This document shows, piece by piece, positions 1 through 5,529 of a DNA stretch of 11,660 nt; position 1 is the stretch's first letter, and every line of letters starts with the position of its first letter. Below the pieces are notes generated by a model, which saw only the letters and a program-made list of their open reading frames with translations, made no database searches and was not told the DNA's origin. This DNA comes from Candidatus Gottesmanbacteria bacterium (GTDB lineage Bacteria > Patescibacteriota > Microgenomatia > UBA10105 > UBA927), in contig JAPLWC010000056.1 of NCBI GenBank assembly GCA_026396845.1, forward strand, positions 1-11,660, in the 5' to 3' direction. Position numbers and translations under genes: made by a program.

Positions 1-2
1 TG

Positions 3-617
3 TTGTCATTCTTGGGAGATAAGAACATCCCCGATTATGAACAGCGAGCAGCGCTTGAAAATCTTGCATTTTTTGTTAACGACTCGGATAAAAAGACAAA
101 AGCTTTTTTAAAAAACATTTTTGAAAAGTCGGAAGATAAAGAACTTTCCAAAACGGCTAACTCGCTTCTGATATCTGTTTATAAAGACGAAGATTCAATT
201 AACTGGAGATTTGTACAATTAAAGACTCCTATTGAATTCGATAGAAGAAAAATTGAGGGAATTGAGCACTCTGTAGGATCAGAAGAAATAGAATTAGACT
301 CGCTAGCTTTTGCTAAGCCTCTTATTGAATTACAGGACGATAAATACCTGCCTAAATTTTTTGATTTACTTAGCTATTCGTTTAAAGTTATTGGCGAGAA
401 AAGGGACAAAAAATATTGGGATTACGTTAATTATCTCTGGAGAATCGTAATTGCTTTTGTAGAAAACCTCAAGGAAAAGGGATCGTTTAAACCACTACTA
501 ACTCTTGAAAAATGGGTTAGTAAAAACGCTACTGATGAAAACTCGAACTGGCTTAATGCACGAATAAATGAGTTACGGAAAGTATATATAAATTCGATAG
601 GCAAAACGAATCCATGA
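3..617 (+). CDS. C-terminal part of an alpha-helical, HEAT-like protein (5' end outside window)
   Basis: The reading frame is open to the window edge, so the gene begins upstream; the TTG at position 3 is only the first start-type codon and lacks a ribosome binding site. The visible 204 residues are strongly helical and charged. The first 60 or so (around EQRAALENLAFF and DKELSKTANSLL) look like HEAT/ARM-type helical pairs. A second part carries aromatic-rich helices (KKYWDYVNYLWRIVIAFVENL) and a basic C-terminal helix. I recall similar C-termini in bacterial NACHT/STAND NTPases with helical sensor repeats, but no NTPase motif lies in the window, so this is inference. The stop overlaps the next ATG (ATGA), which implies translational coupling to the TIR gene. 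Composition is AT-rich compared with the region from 2900 on, which fits acquisition by transfer. It could instead be an unrelated helical-repeat scaffold. Confidence 0.75.
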   Translation: MSFLGDKNIPDYEQRAALENLAFFVNDSDKKTKAFLKNIFEKSEDKELSKTANSLLISVYKDEDSINWRFVQLKTPIEFDRRKIEGIEHSVGSEEIELDSLAFAKPLIELQDDKYLPKFFDLLSYSFKVIGEKRDKKYWDYVNYLWRIVIAFVENLKEKGSFKPLLTLEKWVSKNATDENSNWLNARINELRKVYINSIGKTNP

Positions 618-1276
618 ATGATATTAGCGATATTAATTTAAATAATTCAGATGTAATAAATAGCTCTCTCCCTAATAATACAGTCAGTGAGCCGGTAAAT
701 GAGGGTGGGCAGATTGATTATGGGAAACTCATAGATGAGAACTCTGAAAGGATAATCAAAATCCCTGATGAGCATTATATTTTTATTAGTCATGCATCAA
801 ACGGTGACGGTGCATATCCGGATGAAAAAAGCTTTGTACTTGCCCTTTATAATTTTCTTGAAGTTAATTATCCATCTAAAGTTTATTTAGACTTAATAGA
901 TAAGCCTCAAATTATATATACAGAAATTATACGAGCTGCTCAAAGATCTACTTTTGGAGTGTTCATTTGTTCTTCCAGATATATCAATGTTTATAATGGG
1001 GAAAGAAAAGAACCGTACGCTAGAGAATATGATCTCATTTCTTTGGAATTAAATACCTTTTTTGATAAACAAAGACGATGCGGTTTTTGTATGATTCCAG
1101 TCCGTTATGGTGTAACCTCCGAAGCTTTTGGGGCGAGAAGTCCATTTGGTGGGGGTACCGCTACAATTTCAATCGAAAATGAGACGTCAAAAACACATTT
1201 AGAAAAAGCAGAGTATGTTTCCTTACAAATAATTGAAAAGATAAAGGAAGCGGTGTCTAAAAAATCGGGAAATTAA
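614..1276 (+). CDS. TIR-domain protein, probable defence effector
   Basis: A 220-residue protein. Residues 1-45 are an Asn/Ser-rich, probably disordered leader. From residue 55 a TIR-like core is visible: strand A with YIFISHASNGDG (FISH at 57-60), strand B with KVYLDLID (89-96), a helix and strand C with AAQRSTFGVFICSSRYIN (108-125), then YAREYDLISLEL (135-146), where Glu138 sits where the catalytic glutamate of NAD-cleaving TIR domains is expected, then strand D CGFCMIPVRY (156-165). Bacterial TIR domains commonly hydrolyse NAD+ or make cyclic ADP-ribose signals in anti-phage defence. The ATG overlaps the upstream stop as ATGA, so the helical upstream protein and this one are probably made together as sensor and effector. 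The TIR fold is read by eye from motif order. A SEFIR-type relative or a catalytically inactive adaptor TIR is possible. Confidence 0.72.
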   Translation: MNDISDINLNNSDVINSSLPNNTVSEPVNEGGQIDYGKLIDENSERIIKIPDEHYIFISHASNGDGAYPDEKSFVLALYNFLEVNYPSKVYLDLIDKPQIIYTEIIRAAQRSTFGVFICSSRYINVYNGERKEPYAREYDLISLELNTFFDKQRRCGFCMIPVRYGVTSEAFGARSPFGGGTATISIENETSKTHLEKAEYVSLQIIEKIKEAVSKKSGN

Positions 1277-1364
1277 GATGTAAATAAAAACACGGATCGA
1301 ATAGTATCAGTTATAGAAATATTTATAATTCATCCTATTCATCCATTACAGTTATAAAGCTATA

Positions 1365-1619
1365 TTATTTTCCTCCCCGTATATCAATCGCATGAATGTG
1401 AGCGCCGGGCGGAATACCCTTCCCTTGAATTTCGGTCGGGGTATACACCTGATAATACTTGCTTCCGTTTACTTCAAAATACCCGTAATCCGAGTTATCC
1501 GGCCGCGGCGCGGAGACAAAACGGACATAGCCTTGAGAGCGAACAACGAGAGTGGAAACGAGAACTGAGACGCTAATAATCGCGCAAACTCCGAGCGCCG
1601 CAGGAATGATCCATTTCAT
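1365..1619 (-). CDS. Small membrane-anchored or secreted protein, unknown function
   Basis: An 84-residue protein. It has an N-terminal hydrophobic helix (residues 4-27, after Met-Lys-Trp) and then a short soluble domain with FEVNGSKYYQVYTP (48-61) and a Gly/Pro/His-rich end (IPPGAHIHAIDIRGG). No cysteine suits a lipobox, so it is probably a single-span anchored protein with its C-terminus outside the cell. The start is firm: AAAGGAGG lies 4 nt before the ATG, the strongest ribosome binding site in the window. The gene is short and I do not recognise the family, but the binding site, the matching sigma70-like promoter and the structured leader all point in the same direction and argue that it is real. 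It converges with the TIR gene across an 88-bp gap. Confidence 0.68.
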   Translation of the reverse strand: MKWIIPAALGVCAIISVSVLVSTLVVRSQGYVRFVSAPRPDNSDYGYFEVNGSKYYQVYTPTEIQGKGIPPGAHIHAIDIRGGK

Positions 1620-1623
1620 AAAA

Positions 1624-1631
1624 CCTCCTTT
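1624..1631 (-). promoter_or_regulatory. Strong Shine-Dalgarno site of the 84-aa gene
   Basis: On the minus strand AAAGGAGG followed by TTTT and ATG. Its AAAGG part is complementary to the CCUUU at 1654-1658 in the leader, so it could be masked in one leader conformation. Confidence 0.7.
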
Positions 1632-1766
1632 GGCTGTTTCCCTTTGTTGCAGAAAGGGGCATACCGCCTACTACCCTCTGCAGCGATGCTTTGGCTTTCG
1701 GACGATACGCCCCTTAAGACGCCAAAGCATTGCCCGGGTTTACGGGCGATTATCGCTGCAGAGGAT
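1632..1766 (-). ncRNA. Riboswitch-like structured 5' leader (three-way junction with alternative pairings)
   Basis: Read on the minus strand, the leader folds into a long closing stem P1 (13 bp, 1752-1764 with 1675-1687), a small hairpin P2 (GCCCG/CGGGC, 1732-1736 with 1743-1747) and a stem P3 (8-10 bp, 1721-1730 with 1686-1695) whose 25-nt loop contains AAGGGGC (1709-1715). The linker after P1 contains GCCCCUU (1654-1660). It can pair with the P3 loop as a pseudoknot, or its CCCUUU can pair with AAAGGG at 1640-1645 as a hairpin with a 7-nt loop, or its CCUUU can pair with the AAAGG of the ribosome binding site. These options are mutually exclusive, the usual layout of a translational switch. 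No uridine-tract terminator is present. I cannot assign a known riboswitch class, and a DNA-level palindrome is the alternative explanation. Confidence 0.55.
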
Positions 1767-1784
1767 GATTTATATTCTATTGAA

Positions 1785-1813
1785 AGTGTACTCGAAGCTG
1801 GCGGGTATTTCAA
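1785..1813 (-). promoter_or_regulatory. Promoter for the structured leader and 84-aa gene
   Basis: On the minus strand a -35 box TTGAAA (1808-1813), a 17-bp spacer and a -10 box TACACT (1785-1790). Transcription would begin near 1778, just before the first strand of the leader's P1 stem. Confidence 0.5.
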
Positions 1814-1998
1814 CGAGAAACGCAAACGAGCCACGAACCCTAATCAGTCCAAACAGAACCCCGGGGTACAATCCCCATTGATCGAACGCGGTTGTCATCT
1901 GATCGCCAATCGAATCTATTCCTTCTTGTCATTGAACGTAAACTTATTTCCGAAGCTAAAATCTAATCAACGGATCGGACTTCTTCTTTATGGAGGGG
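1814..1998. other. Gene-free spacer
   Basis: No credible gene in this stretch between the leader promoter and the 282-aa gene. It holds a small inverted repeat (GGGG-TACAAT-CCCC near 1863-1876) but no clear terminator with a T-tract for the 282-aa gene, which ends at 1999. Overlapping short open frames here lack ribosome binding sites and protein-like composition. Confidence 0.5.
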
Positions 1999-2847
1999 TT
2001 AAAAGTCGAAATGACTGAAATCTGATAAACTTGATCTATGTTCACCCCACGGAGAAATACCAGTATAAAGCATTTGTATTCCAGCTTTTTCATATTCCTT
2101 TGCTATAGGTTTGAGGTCGTTTCCAAGTCTATCCATTGATTGATACGAGGGGTTTATGCCACCATGTTGGTTTCCTTCGTTCAAATAGACTATTTTGGTA
2201 ATTCCATGCCGTCTCAATTCAGAGGCCGAAGGAAAATCTGATGGTCGGTAAGTGTAGGAATTATTTACCGCATCTTTTCCATGACCAAGCATGCCATCGT
2301 CTCTATGACAATCTAATACAAATACCGGAGGTGAATCTCCTTTAACAATTCCTTGCCCTTTAAGTTGACCTGCTTGTTGGGCAAAATATAAAAGGGTTGC
2401 CAATTCTTGTTCCGATTTATTAACTCCTTTTGGATGGGGAGTATTGTTAAACATCACAATCGGCTGGTATCCTTGTTCTGCCAACTGCACAGACATTGCG
2501 ACACTATGAGCGCCTCCGCTATCTAAAATAACTGCCGTATCTTCACCAAGCACTCCGTTTGCTATTAAGTTTTGTAGCTCTCTTTCACTTGTTTGTTCTC
2601 CTTCGCTATAACGAGGTTGAATTTGCGGGCCAACGTGATTTATAGATTCGATTAACTTGGTTTTTACAAAACGCTTATAAGGACTATTTAGGGGGGGCTC
2701 CCATGCGTTTAATAGTTTTCTCGTGTTGAGAAAATCCTGCCAATGTGACGTTCCAAAACTATCCGTATTTTGTGCTCCAACGATAGAAAAGCCTGTGTCT
2801 TTTGGTGCTGGTTGTATTATTGGTCCTAAATTACCAATCTCGTTCAT
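1999..2847 (-). CDS. Conserved-looking 282-aa protein of unknown function, Rossmann-like fold suspected
   Basis: I do not recognise the family. From residue 103 an alternating beta-alpha pattern appears: TAVILDSGGAHSVAMSVQLAEQ (104-125, strand ending in Asp, Gly-Gly turn, helix), QPIVMFN (128-134), PPVFVLDCHRDD (173-184, strand followed by Cys-His-x-Asp-Asp), ITKIVYLNEGNQHGG (216-230) and IQMLYTG (257-263). The polar clusters DSGG, DCHRDD and NEGNQHGG at strand ends could form an active or metal site (inference). Residues 1-90 are polar with no signal peptide or membrane segment, so it is probably cytoplasmic. There is no Shine-Dalgarno before the ATG; instead TATACT lies 7 nt upstream, so the mRNA is probably leaderless. 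The gene stands alone on the minus strand beside the palindrome-rich block. Confidence 0.75.
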   Translation of the reverse strand: MNEIGNLGPIIQPAPKDTGFSIVGAQNTDSFGTSHWQDFLNTRKLLNAWEPPLNSPYKRFVKTKLIESINHVGPQIQPRYSEGEQTSERELQNLIANGVLGEDTAVILDSGGAHSVAMSVQLAEQGYQPIVMFNNTPHPKGVNKSEQELATLLYFAQQAGQLKGQGIVKGDSPPVFVLDCHRDDGMLGHGKDAVNNSYTYRPSDFPSASELRRHGITKIVYLNEGNQHGGINPSYQSMDRLGNDLKPIAKEYEKAGIQMLYTGISPWGEHRSSLSDFSHFDF

Positions 2848-2854
2848 GGTTTTA

Positions 2855-2860
2855 AGTATA
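2855..2860 (-). promoter_or_regulatory. -10 box giving a leaderless transcript of the 282-aa gene
   Basis: On the minus strand TATACT, then 7 nt, then ATG, so the expected transcription start coincides with the start codon. The -35 region (ATGTGA, 17 bp further upstream) is weak. Confidence 0.45.
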
Positions 2861-2935
2861 TCAAAAAATTAAATTATTCACATCCATAAAGTCCACCTCT
2901 CCATATAGGCTTTATTGTAGAAAGAAAAGACGCGT

Positions 2936-3035
2936 ATCGCTGGTAACGCTTGCGGACCCCGCCAGGGGCGGGGACCGCACAATTGCCGGTGCGGCAATTG
3001 ACGCTTCACGCCGCTAGCGGCGTGATAACAGCGAT
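2936..3035. repeat. Cloverleaf-like cluster of inverted repeats
   Basis: An outer arm pair ATCGCTG (2936-2942) and CAGCGAT (3029-3035) encloses three adjacent hairpins. The first (2951-2979) is TGCGG and CCCCGCC pairing with GGCGGGG and CCGCA across a single A/A mismatch. The second (2980-3000) is a 9-bp stem CAATTGCCG/CGGCAATTG with loop GTG. The third (3006-3025) is the perfect 20-bp palindrome TCACGCCGCTAGCGGCGTGA. Together they can form a four-armed structure in single-stranded DNA or RNA. Confidence 0.7.
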
Positions 3036-3056
3036 CCGCCAAAACCGCGCACTCTC

Positions 3057-3077
3057 GCACACGCAAAAGGCGTGTGC
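3057..3077. repeat. Inverted repeat, 8-bp stem
   Basis: GCACACGC and GCGTGTGC separated by AAAAG. It follows the cloverleaf-like cluster and precedes a further 6-bp hairpin (3084-3101). It has no T-tract, so it is not a canonical terminator. Confidence 0.6.
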
Positions 3078-3316
3078 TCGTAACGGCGACAGCCCTCGCC
3101 GGTACCGTGCGCAAGACCAAATTGACGGATGATCTTAATACGCTCGCTCACTTCGCTCGCTCGCTATACTCTGAACGCATAAGGTGCCCTACGCGGCTTC
3201 GCTCCGTTCGGGCTGCGCTCGCCGCTCCGGGCACAGCAGGGGCCGTCCCCCCCAGCCGGACAGGGCAACCCCCCTCACCCGCGCGGTAGTCTTAGTCCTC
3301 TTTGGGGGGGACTACT

Positions 3317-3350
3317 AGCGCCTACTTTGGGGCCCTCCCAAAGTGGCGCT
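3317..3350. repeat. Inverted repeat, 14-bp stem with one bulge
   Basis: AGCGCC plus ACTTTGGG pairs with CCCAAAGT plus GGCGCT, with one bulged T (3323) and a 5-nt loop GCCCT. It is one of the longest stems in the GC-rich block. Confidence 0.65.
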
Positions 3351-3471
3351 CGCCCCTGCTCGTCGCTACTAGGCGGGCTCGCAGTGCCTGACCTCGCCCG
3401 CCAGTGCGCCGTCCTGCCTGCCGCTGTGCCGATTACCCTCATACAGCGCACTCATTTTTCATCGGCTTATG

Positions 3472-3511
3472 AGCGGTGCAGGAGCGGTGTTGTAACAAGA
3501 GGTGGCACTAG
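3472..3511 (+). repeat. 40-bp direct repeat, copy 1
   Basis: Begins AGCGGTGCAGGAGCGG and ends GGCACTAG. Copy 2 lies 132 bp downstream. The first 16 and last 8 bases are identical between the copies, while the middle varies. Confidence 0.65.
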
Positions 3512-3603
3512 CGGCGCGCGCTTGCCGGGTTCCCTCGACCCTGGTGCGCGCACGGCGGCAGGACGTAGAGAACGTTTGAGGGGTATTTTTGTTGGCTTTT
3601 TAT

Positions 3604-3643
3604 AGCGGTGCAGGAGCGGGGCCATTACGGAGGGCGGCACTAG
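3604..3643 (+). repeat. 40-bp direct repeat, copy 2
   Basis: Same length and same ends as copy 1, about 30 of 40 bases identical, with substitutions concentrated in the middle and no gap. Conserved ends around a variable core suggest a bounded unit rather than a random low-complexity match. Confidence 0.65.
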
Positions 3644-3721
3644 GGAAGACCTCCTAGATTTCATACACCCCACCCACCCAGCTCAGCTATTGTGCTCTGC
3701 ACCCCCGCTTAGCGCGGATAG

Positions 3722-3739
3722 GCCCCGCTATGGCGGGGC
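3722..3739. repeat. CCCCGC-type inverted repeat
   Basis: GCCCCGC-TATG-GCGGGGC, a 7-bp stem. It shares the CCCCGC/GCGGGG arm sequence with the hairpins at 2957-2973 and 3934-3951, so these may be members of one dispersed palindrome family. Confidence 0.55.
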
Positions 3740-3888
3740 TCGCCCTGGGTTACCTTTTCTATCACGGCACACAGTCCCTTCCCCGCGCGCGGAATAAAGC
3801 CCAGGCGTCCATCGGCGCTATTTCCGCGACGCTCCGGTTTTTGAACTTTTACGACCTTACGCACACGCGGGGGTCGCCCTGGCCCGTT

Positions 3889-3906
3889 CCCGCGCCGGAG
3901 CGCGGG
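3889..3906. repeat. GC-rich inverted repeat
   Basis: CCCGCGC-CGGA-GCGCGGG, a 7-bp perfect stem with a 4-nt loop. Confidence 0.55.
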
Positions 3907-3933
3907 CCCCTTCCCCTTTCGGCCCGTCCTAGC

Positions 3934-3951
3934 CCCCGCCTGTTGGCGGGG
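3934..3951. repeat. CCCCGCC-type inverted repeat
   Basis: CCCCGCC-TGTT-GGCGGGG, the same arms as the hairpin at 2957-2973 with a different loop. Confidence 0.55.
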
Positions 3952-4135
3952 TCTGGTCGGGCTCGCTGGGGCACCCCCCGCCTCGAAATTTTATCCCCGT
4001 GGAGTACTCGGTTGGTTTGGGTGCACGGCTTGAGGTAGCGCTTTGCGCTATGAATTATTATGGCACCCTGCACAACTTCCGCGGTTGGCGGGCGGAGCCG
4101 CGACGACGCGGCTTTTCCGGCGAGTACTATCCGCA

Positions 4136-4154
4136 GGGGCGGGGGCGGGCGGGG
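4136..4154 (+). other. Potential G-quadruplex motif
   Basis: Four G-runs of 4, 5, 3 and 4 bases separated by single C residues within 19 nt on the plus strand. Single-base loops favour a very stable parallel quadruplex. It lies about 45 bp before the extended -10 promoter of the polyprenyl synthase operon. Confidence 0.6.
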
Positions 4155-4198
4155 ATAACACGCCCGGCTTCCGGATTGAGCAGTGTCCGGATATTTTG

Positions 4199-4207
4199 TG
4201 CTATACT
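4199..4207 (+). promoter_or_regulatory. Extended -10 promoter of the polyprenyl synthase operon
   Basis: TGC-TATACT is an extended -10 element. No good -35 stands at 17 bp (TTGAGC is 20 bp away). Transcription would begin near 4214, right at the base of the leader hairpin. Confidence 0.5.
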
Positions 4208-4214
4208 TTCGACA

Positions 4215-4265
4215 GGCTGAAAGAGGTTCATATAGTCTGTAGTTCGAAGAACCTCTGTCAGAGCC
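4215..4265 (+). promoter_or_regulatory. 5' leader hairpin before the polyprenyl synthase gene
   Basis: A perfect 8-bp stem AGAGGTTC (4222-4229) with GAACCTCT (4249-4256) closes a 19-nt loop. It is extended below an AA/GT internal loop by GGCTG (4215-4219) with CAG-A-GCC (4259-4265). The hairpin fills nearly the whole predicted leader and ends 10 nt before the ATG, which has no clear Shine-Dalgarno. It may stabilise the mRNA, control initiation or bind a regulator. There is no T-tract after it, so it is not an intrinsic terminator. Confidence 0.5.
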
Positions 4266-4275
4266 GACAAATTTT

Positions 4276-5076
4276 ATGGATAAACTTCAGCAGTATAAAA
4301 AAGAAGTGGATGCATTTCTTGCTGCCTTTCTTGCCTCCAAACAAAAAGATTTTGCGCGGGTCAACGCGTGGGGACCGGATGCGATTGAGAAAATCAGAAG
4401 TATTGTTTCGGAAGGAAAAACGATCCGCGGATCCTTAGTACTCCTCATTCATGACGTATTAAAAGGAAAACAAAAGGAACAGGCCATCAAAGTTGCCGCA
4501 GCATACGAATGTATCCACACCGCACTTCTTGTTCATGACGACATCATGGACCATGATTCTGTTCGGCGGGGAAAACCGGCGCTGCATGTGCAATATAACA
4601 ATGAAGGGTTGGCTATATGCGTCGGCGACATCCTGTTTTTTCTTGCCGATGAGCTTTTAGATCAAACGCCCGTACAAAAAATAAGCGCACAGGTGTTCCA
4701 GGAAGTCTGCATTGCCCAGATGCAGGACGTATCCTTCGGTCTGACGACGAATATTCCGGCGAAAGATGAAATACTTACGCTGTACAAATATAAAACCGCC
4801 CGCTACACATTTTCTCTCCCGATGATGGCAGGAGCAATGCTTGCCGGCGCTGATAAGAAAACGATTGATCTTTTTGAACACCTCGGCGAAGCATTTGGCA
4901 TTCTTTTTCAAATTCAGGATGACAAGCTTGACAACGAAAACAATCCATTCACGCAGCAAGATATACACGCATATAAACAAGCTGCAAAAACTTCACTTGA
5001 CCGTCTAACGATTTCCAAAAAACACAAAGAGATCCTTTCTTCACTTCTTTCGTTTGTCATAACACGAAAACGTTGA
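4276..5076 (+). CDS. Polyprenyl (isoprenyl) diphosphate synthase
   Basis: A trans-type prenyltransferase that condenses isopentenyl diphosphate onto an allylic diphosphate to build a polyprenyl chain in the cytoplasm. Visible family motifs are GKTIRG (47-52), the first Asp-rich motif HDDIMD (87-92) followed by RRGKPALH (97-104), LYKYKTARYTFSLP (169-182), and the second Asp-rich motif QDDKLD (214-219), in which the usual Asp-Asp-x-x-Asp spacing is kept. Catalytic residues therefore look intact. The residue five before the first motif is small (Ala83) rather than aromatic, which in this family permits a chain longer than C15 (inference). At 266 residues it is shorter than the usual 290-330, with a shortened C-terminus after residue 220. 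It starts an operon with the DUF192 and GT2 genes and probably supplies the lipid carrier used by the glycosyltransferases next to it. Confidence 0.9.
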   Translation: MDKLQQYKKEVDAFLAAFLASKQKDFARVNAWGPDAIEKIRSIVSEGKTIRGSLVLLIHDVLKGKQKEQAIKVAAAYECIHTALLVHDDIMDHDSVRRGKPALHVQYNNEGLAICVGDILFFLADELLDQTPVQKISAQVFQEVCIAQMQDVSFGLTTNIPAKDEILTLYKYKTARYTFSLPMMAGAMLAGADKKTIDLFEHLGEAFGILFQIQDDKLDNENNPFTQQDIHAYKQAAKTSLDRLTISKKHKEILSSLLSFVITRKR

Positions 5077-5088
5077 TACTATGCGGGT

Positions 5089-5529
5089 ATGAAAAAGTTT
5101 CTGATTGCCGGAATTATTGCACTTATCACCATCACCGCGTGGTACTACATCCGCCATCCGATCGGGGAAAAGGCAATAATAAACGGACAAGAGATCCGAC
5201 TCATGCTTGCGGTTACCGAAGCGGAAAAAGAAAAAGGTCTGGGATACCGGGATGCTCTTGCCGCCGGTAGCGGGATGCTCTTCGTGTATGACCACCCGGA
5301 CCGGTACGGCTTCTGGATGAAAGGCATGAGGTTTCCGTTAGATTTTATTTGGATAAACGGTAATAAAGTCGCGGATATTTCCCAAAATATCCCGCAGCCG
5401 GTCAACGATACGGCGCAGCCGGTAAGCCTCGCGCCTAAAGTGCCGGCGGATAAAGTATTGGAAGTAAACGCAGGTGTGATACAATCGCTGGGAATCCGGG
5501 TCGGCGATCTTGTCCAATTCGTTAATTAA
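5089..5529 (+). CDS. DUF192 (UPF0127) family membrane-anchored protein
   Basis: A 146-residue protein with an N-terminal hydrophobic helix (residues 4-20) that works as a signal anchor or signal peptide, then a DUF192 domain (about 28-145). Family hallmarks are EAEKEKGLGYRDAL (44-57), GMLFVYD (62-68) and the signature FWMKGMRFPLDFIWI (75-89), followed by the later conserved stretch VLEVNAG (123-129). The molecular function of DUF192 is not established; members are small extracytoplasmic beta-rich proteins. The gene follows the polyprenyl synthase by 12 bp, with no Shine-Dalgarno, and its stop abuts the next ATG, so it is the middle gene of a tight operon. Family confidence is high, function unknown. 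Confidence 0.88.
   Translation: MKKFLIAGIIALITITAWYYIRHPIGEKAIINGQEIRLMLAVTEAEKEKGLGYRDALAAGSGMLFVYDHPDRYGFWMKGMRFPLDFIWINGNKVADISQNIPQPVNDTAQPVSLAPKVPADKVLEVNAGVIQSLGIRVGDLVQFVN

Larger units (their letters stand above)
2881..4170. other. GC-rich, palindrome-rich region without a credible gene
   Basis: Composition changes abruptly from AT-rich to strongly GC-rich near 2930 and back near 4160. Several frames are open by composition alone, but their translations are Arg/Pro/Ala/Gly-rich, overlap one another on both strands, lack ribosome binding sites and resemble no domain I know. Instead there are many perfect hairpins: 2951-2979, 2980-3000, 3006-3025, 3057-3077, 3084-3101, 3317-3350, 3722-3739, 3889-3906, 3934-3951 and 4036-4050. 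There are also variants of CGCTCGCT and GCTTCGCTCCG around 3141-3230, a 40-bp direct repeat pair, and a G-quadruplex motif at the right end. Possible roles are a structured non-coding RNA, a palindromic repeat family, or a replication or chromosome-structuring site. The sequence alone does not decide. Confidence 0.6.

Noticed and set aside
1675..1764. Intrinsic terminator or transposon end formed by the 13-bp inverted repeat
   Set aside because: No T-tract follows the stem on either strand and no transposase or target duplication is visible. A same-strand promoter and ribosome binding site favour a leader RNA.
1616..1834. Minus-strand frame of 72 residues upstream of the small membrane protein, and plus-strand frames over the same DNA
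   Set aside because: They coincide with the long inverted repeats of the structured leader and its promoter, lack ribosome binding sites and have low-complexity translations.
3057..3101. Terminators from the hairpins after the 282-aa gene region
   Set aside because: No T-run follows on either strand, and these hairpins lie upstream of the 282-aa gene, not downstream of it.
3327..3605. Possible coding region in the GC-rich block
   Set aside because: The translation is Arg/Pro/Ala/Gly-rich, an opposite-strand frame overlaps it, there is no ribosome binding site, and hairpins and the 40-bp direct repeats run through it.
3730..4038. Open frames on both strands around 3730-4073
   Set aside because: They stay open because of high GC content only. 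They contain several palindromes, no domain-like sequence and no start signal.
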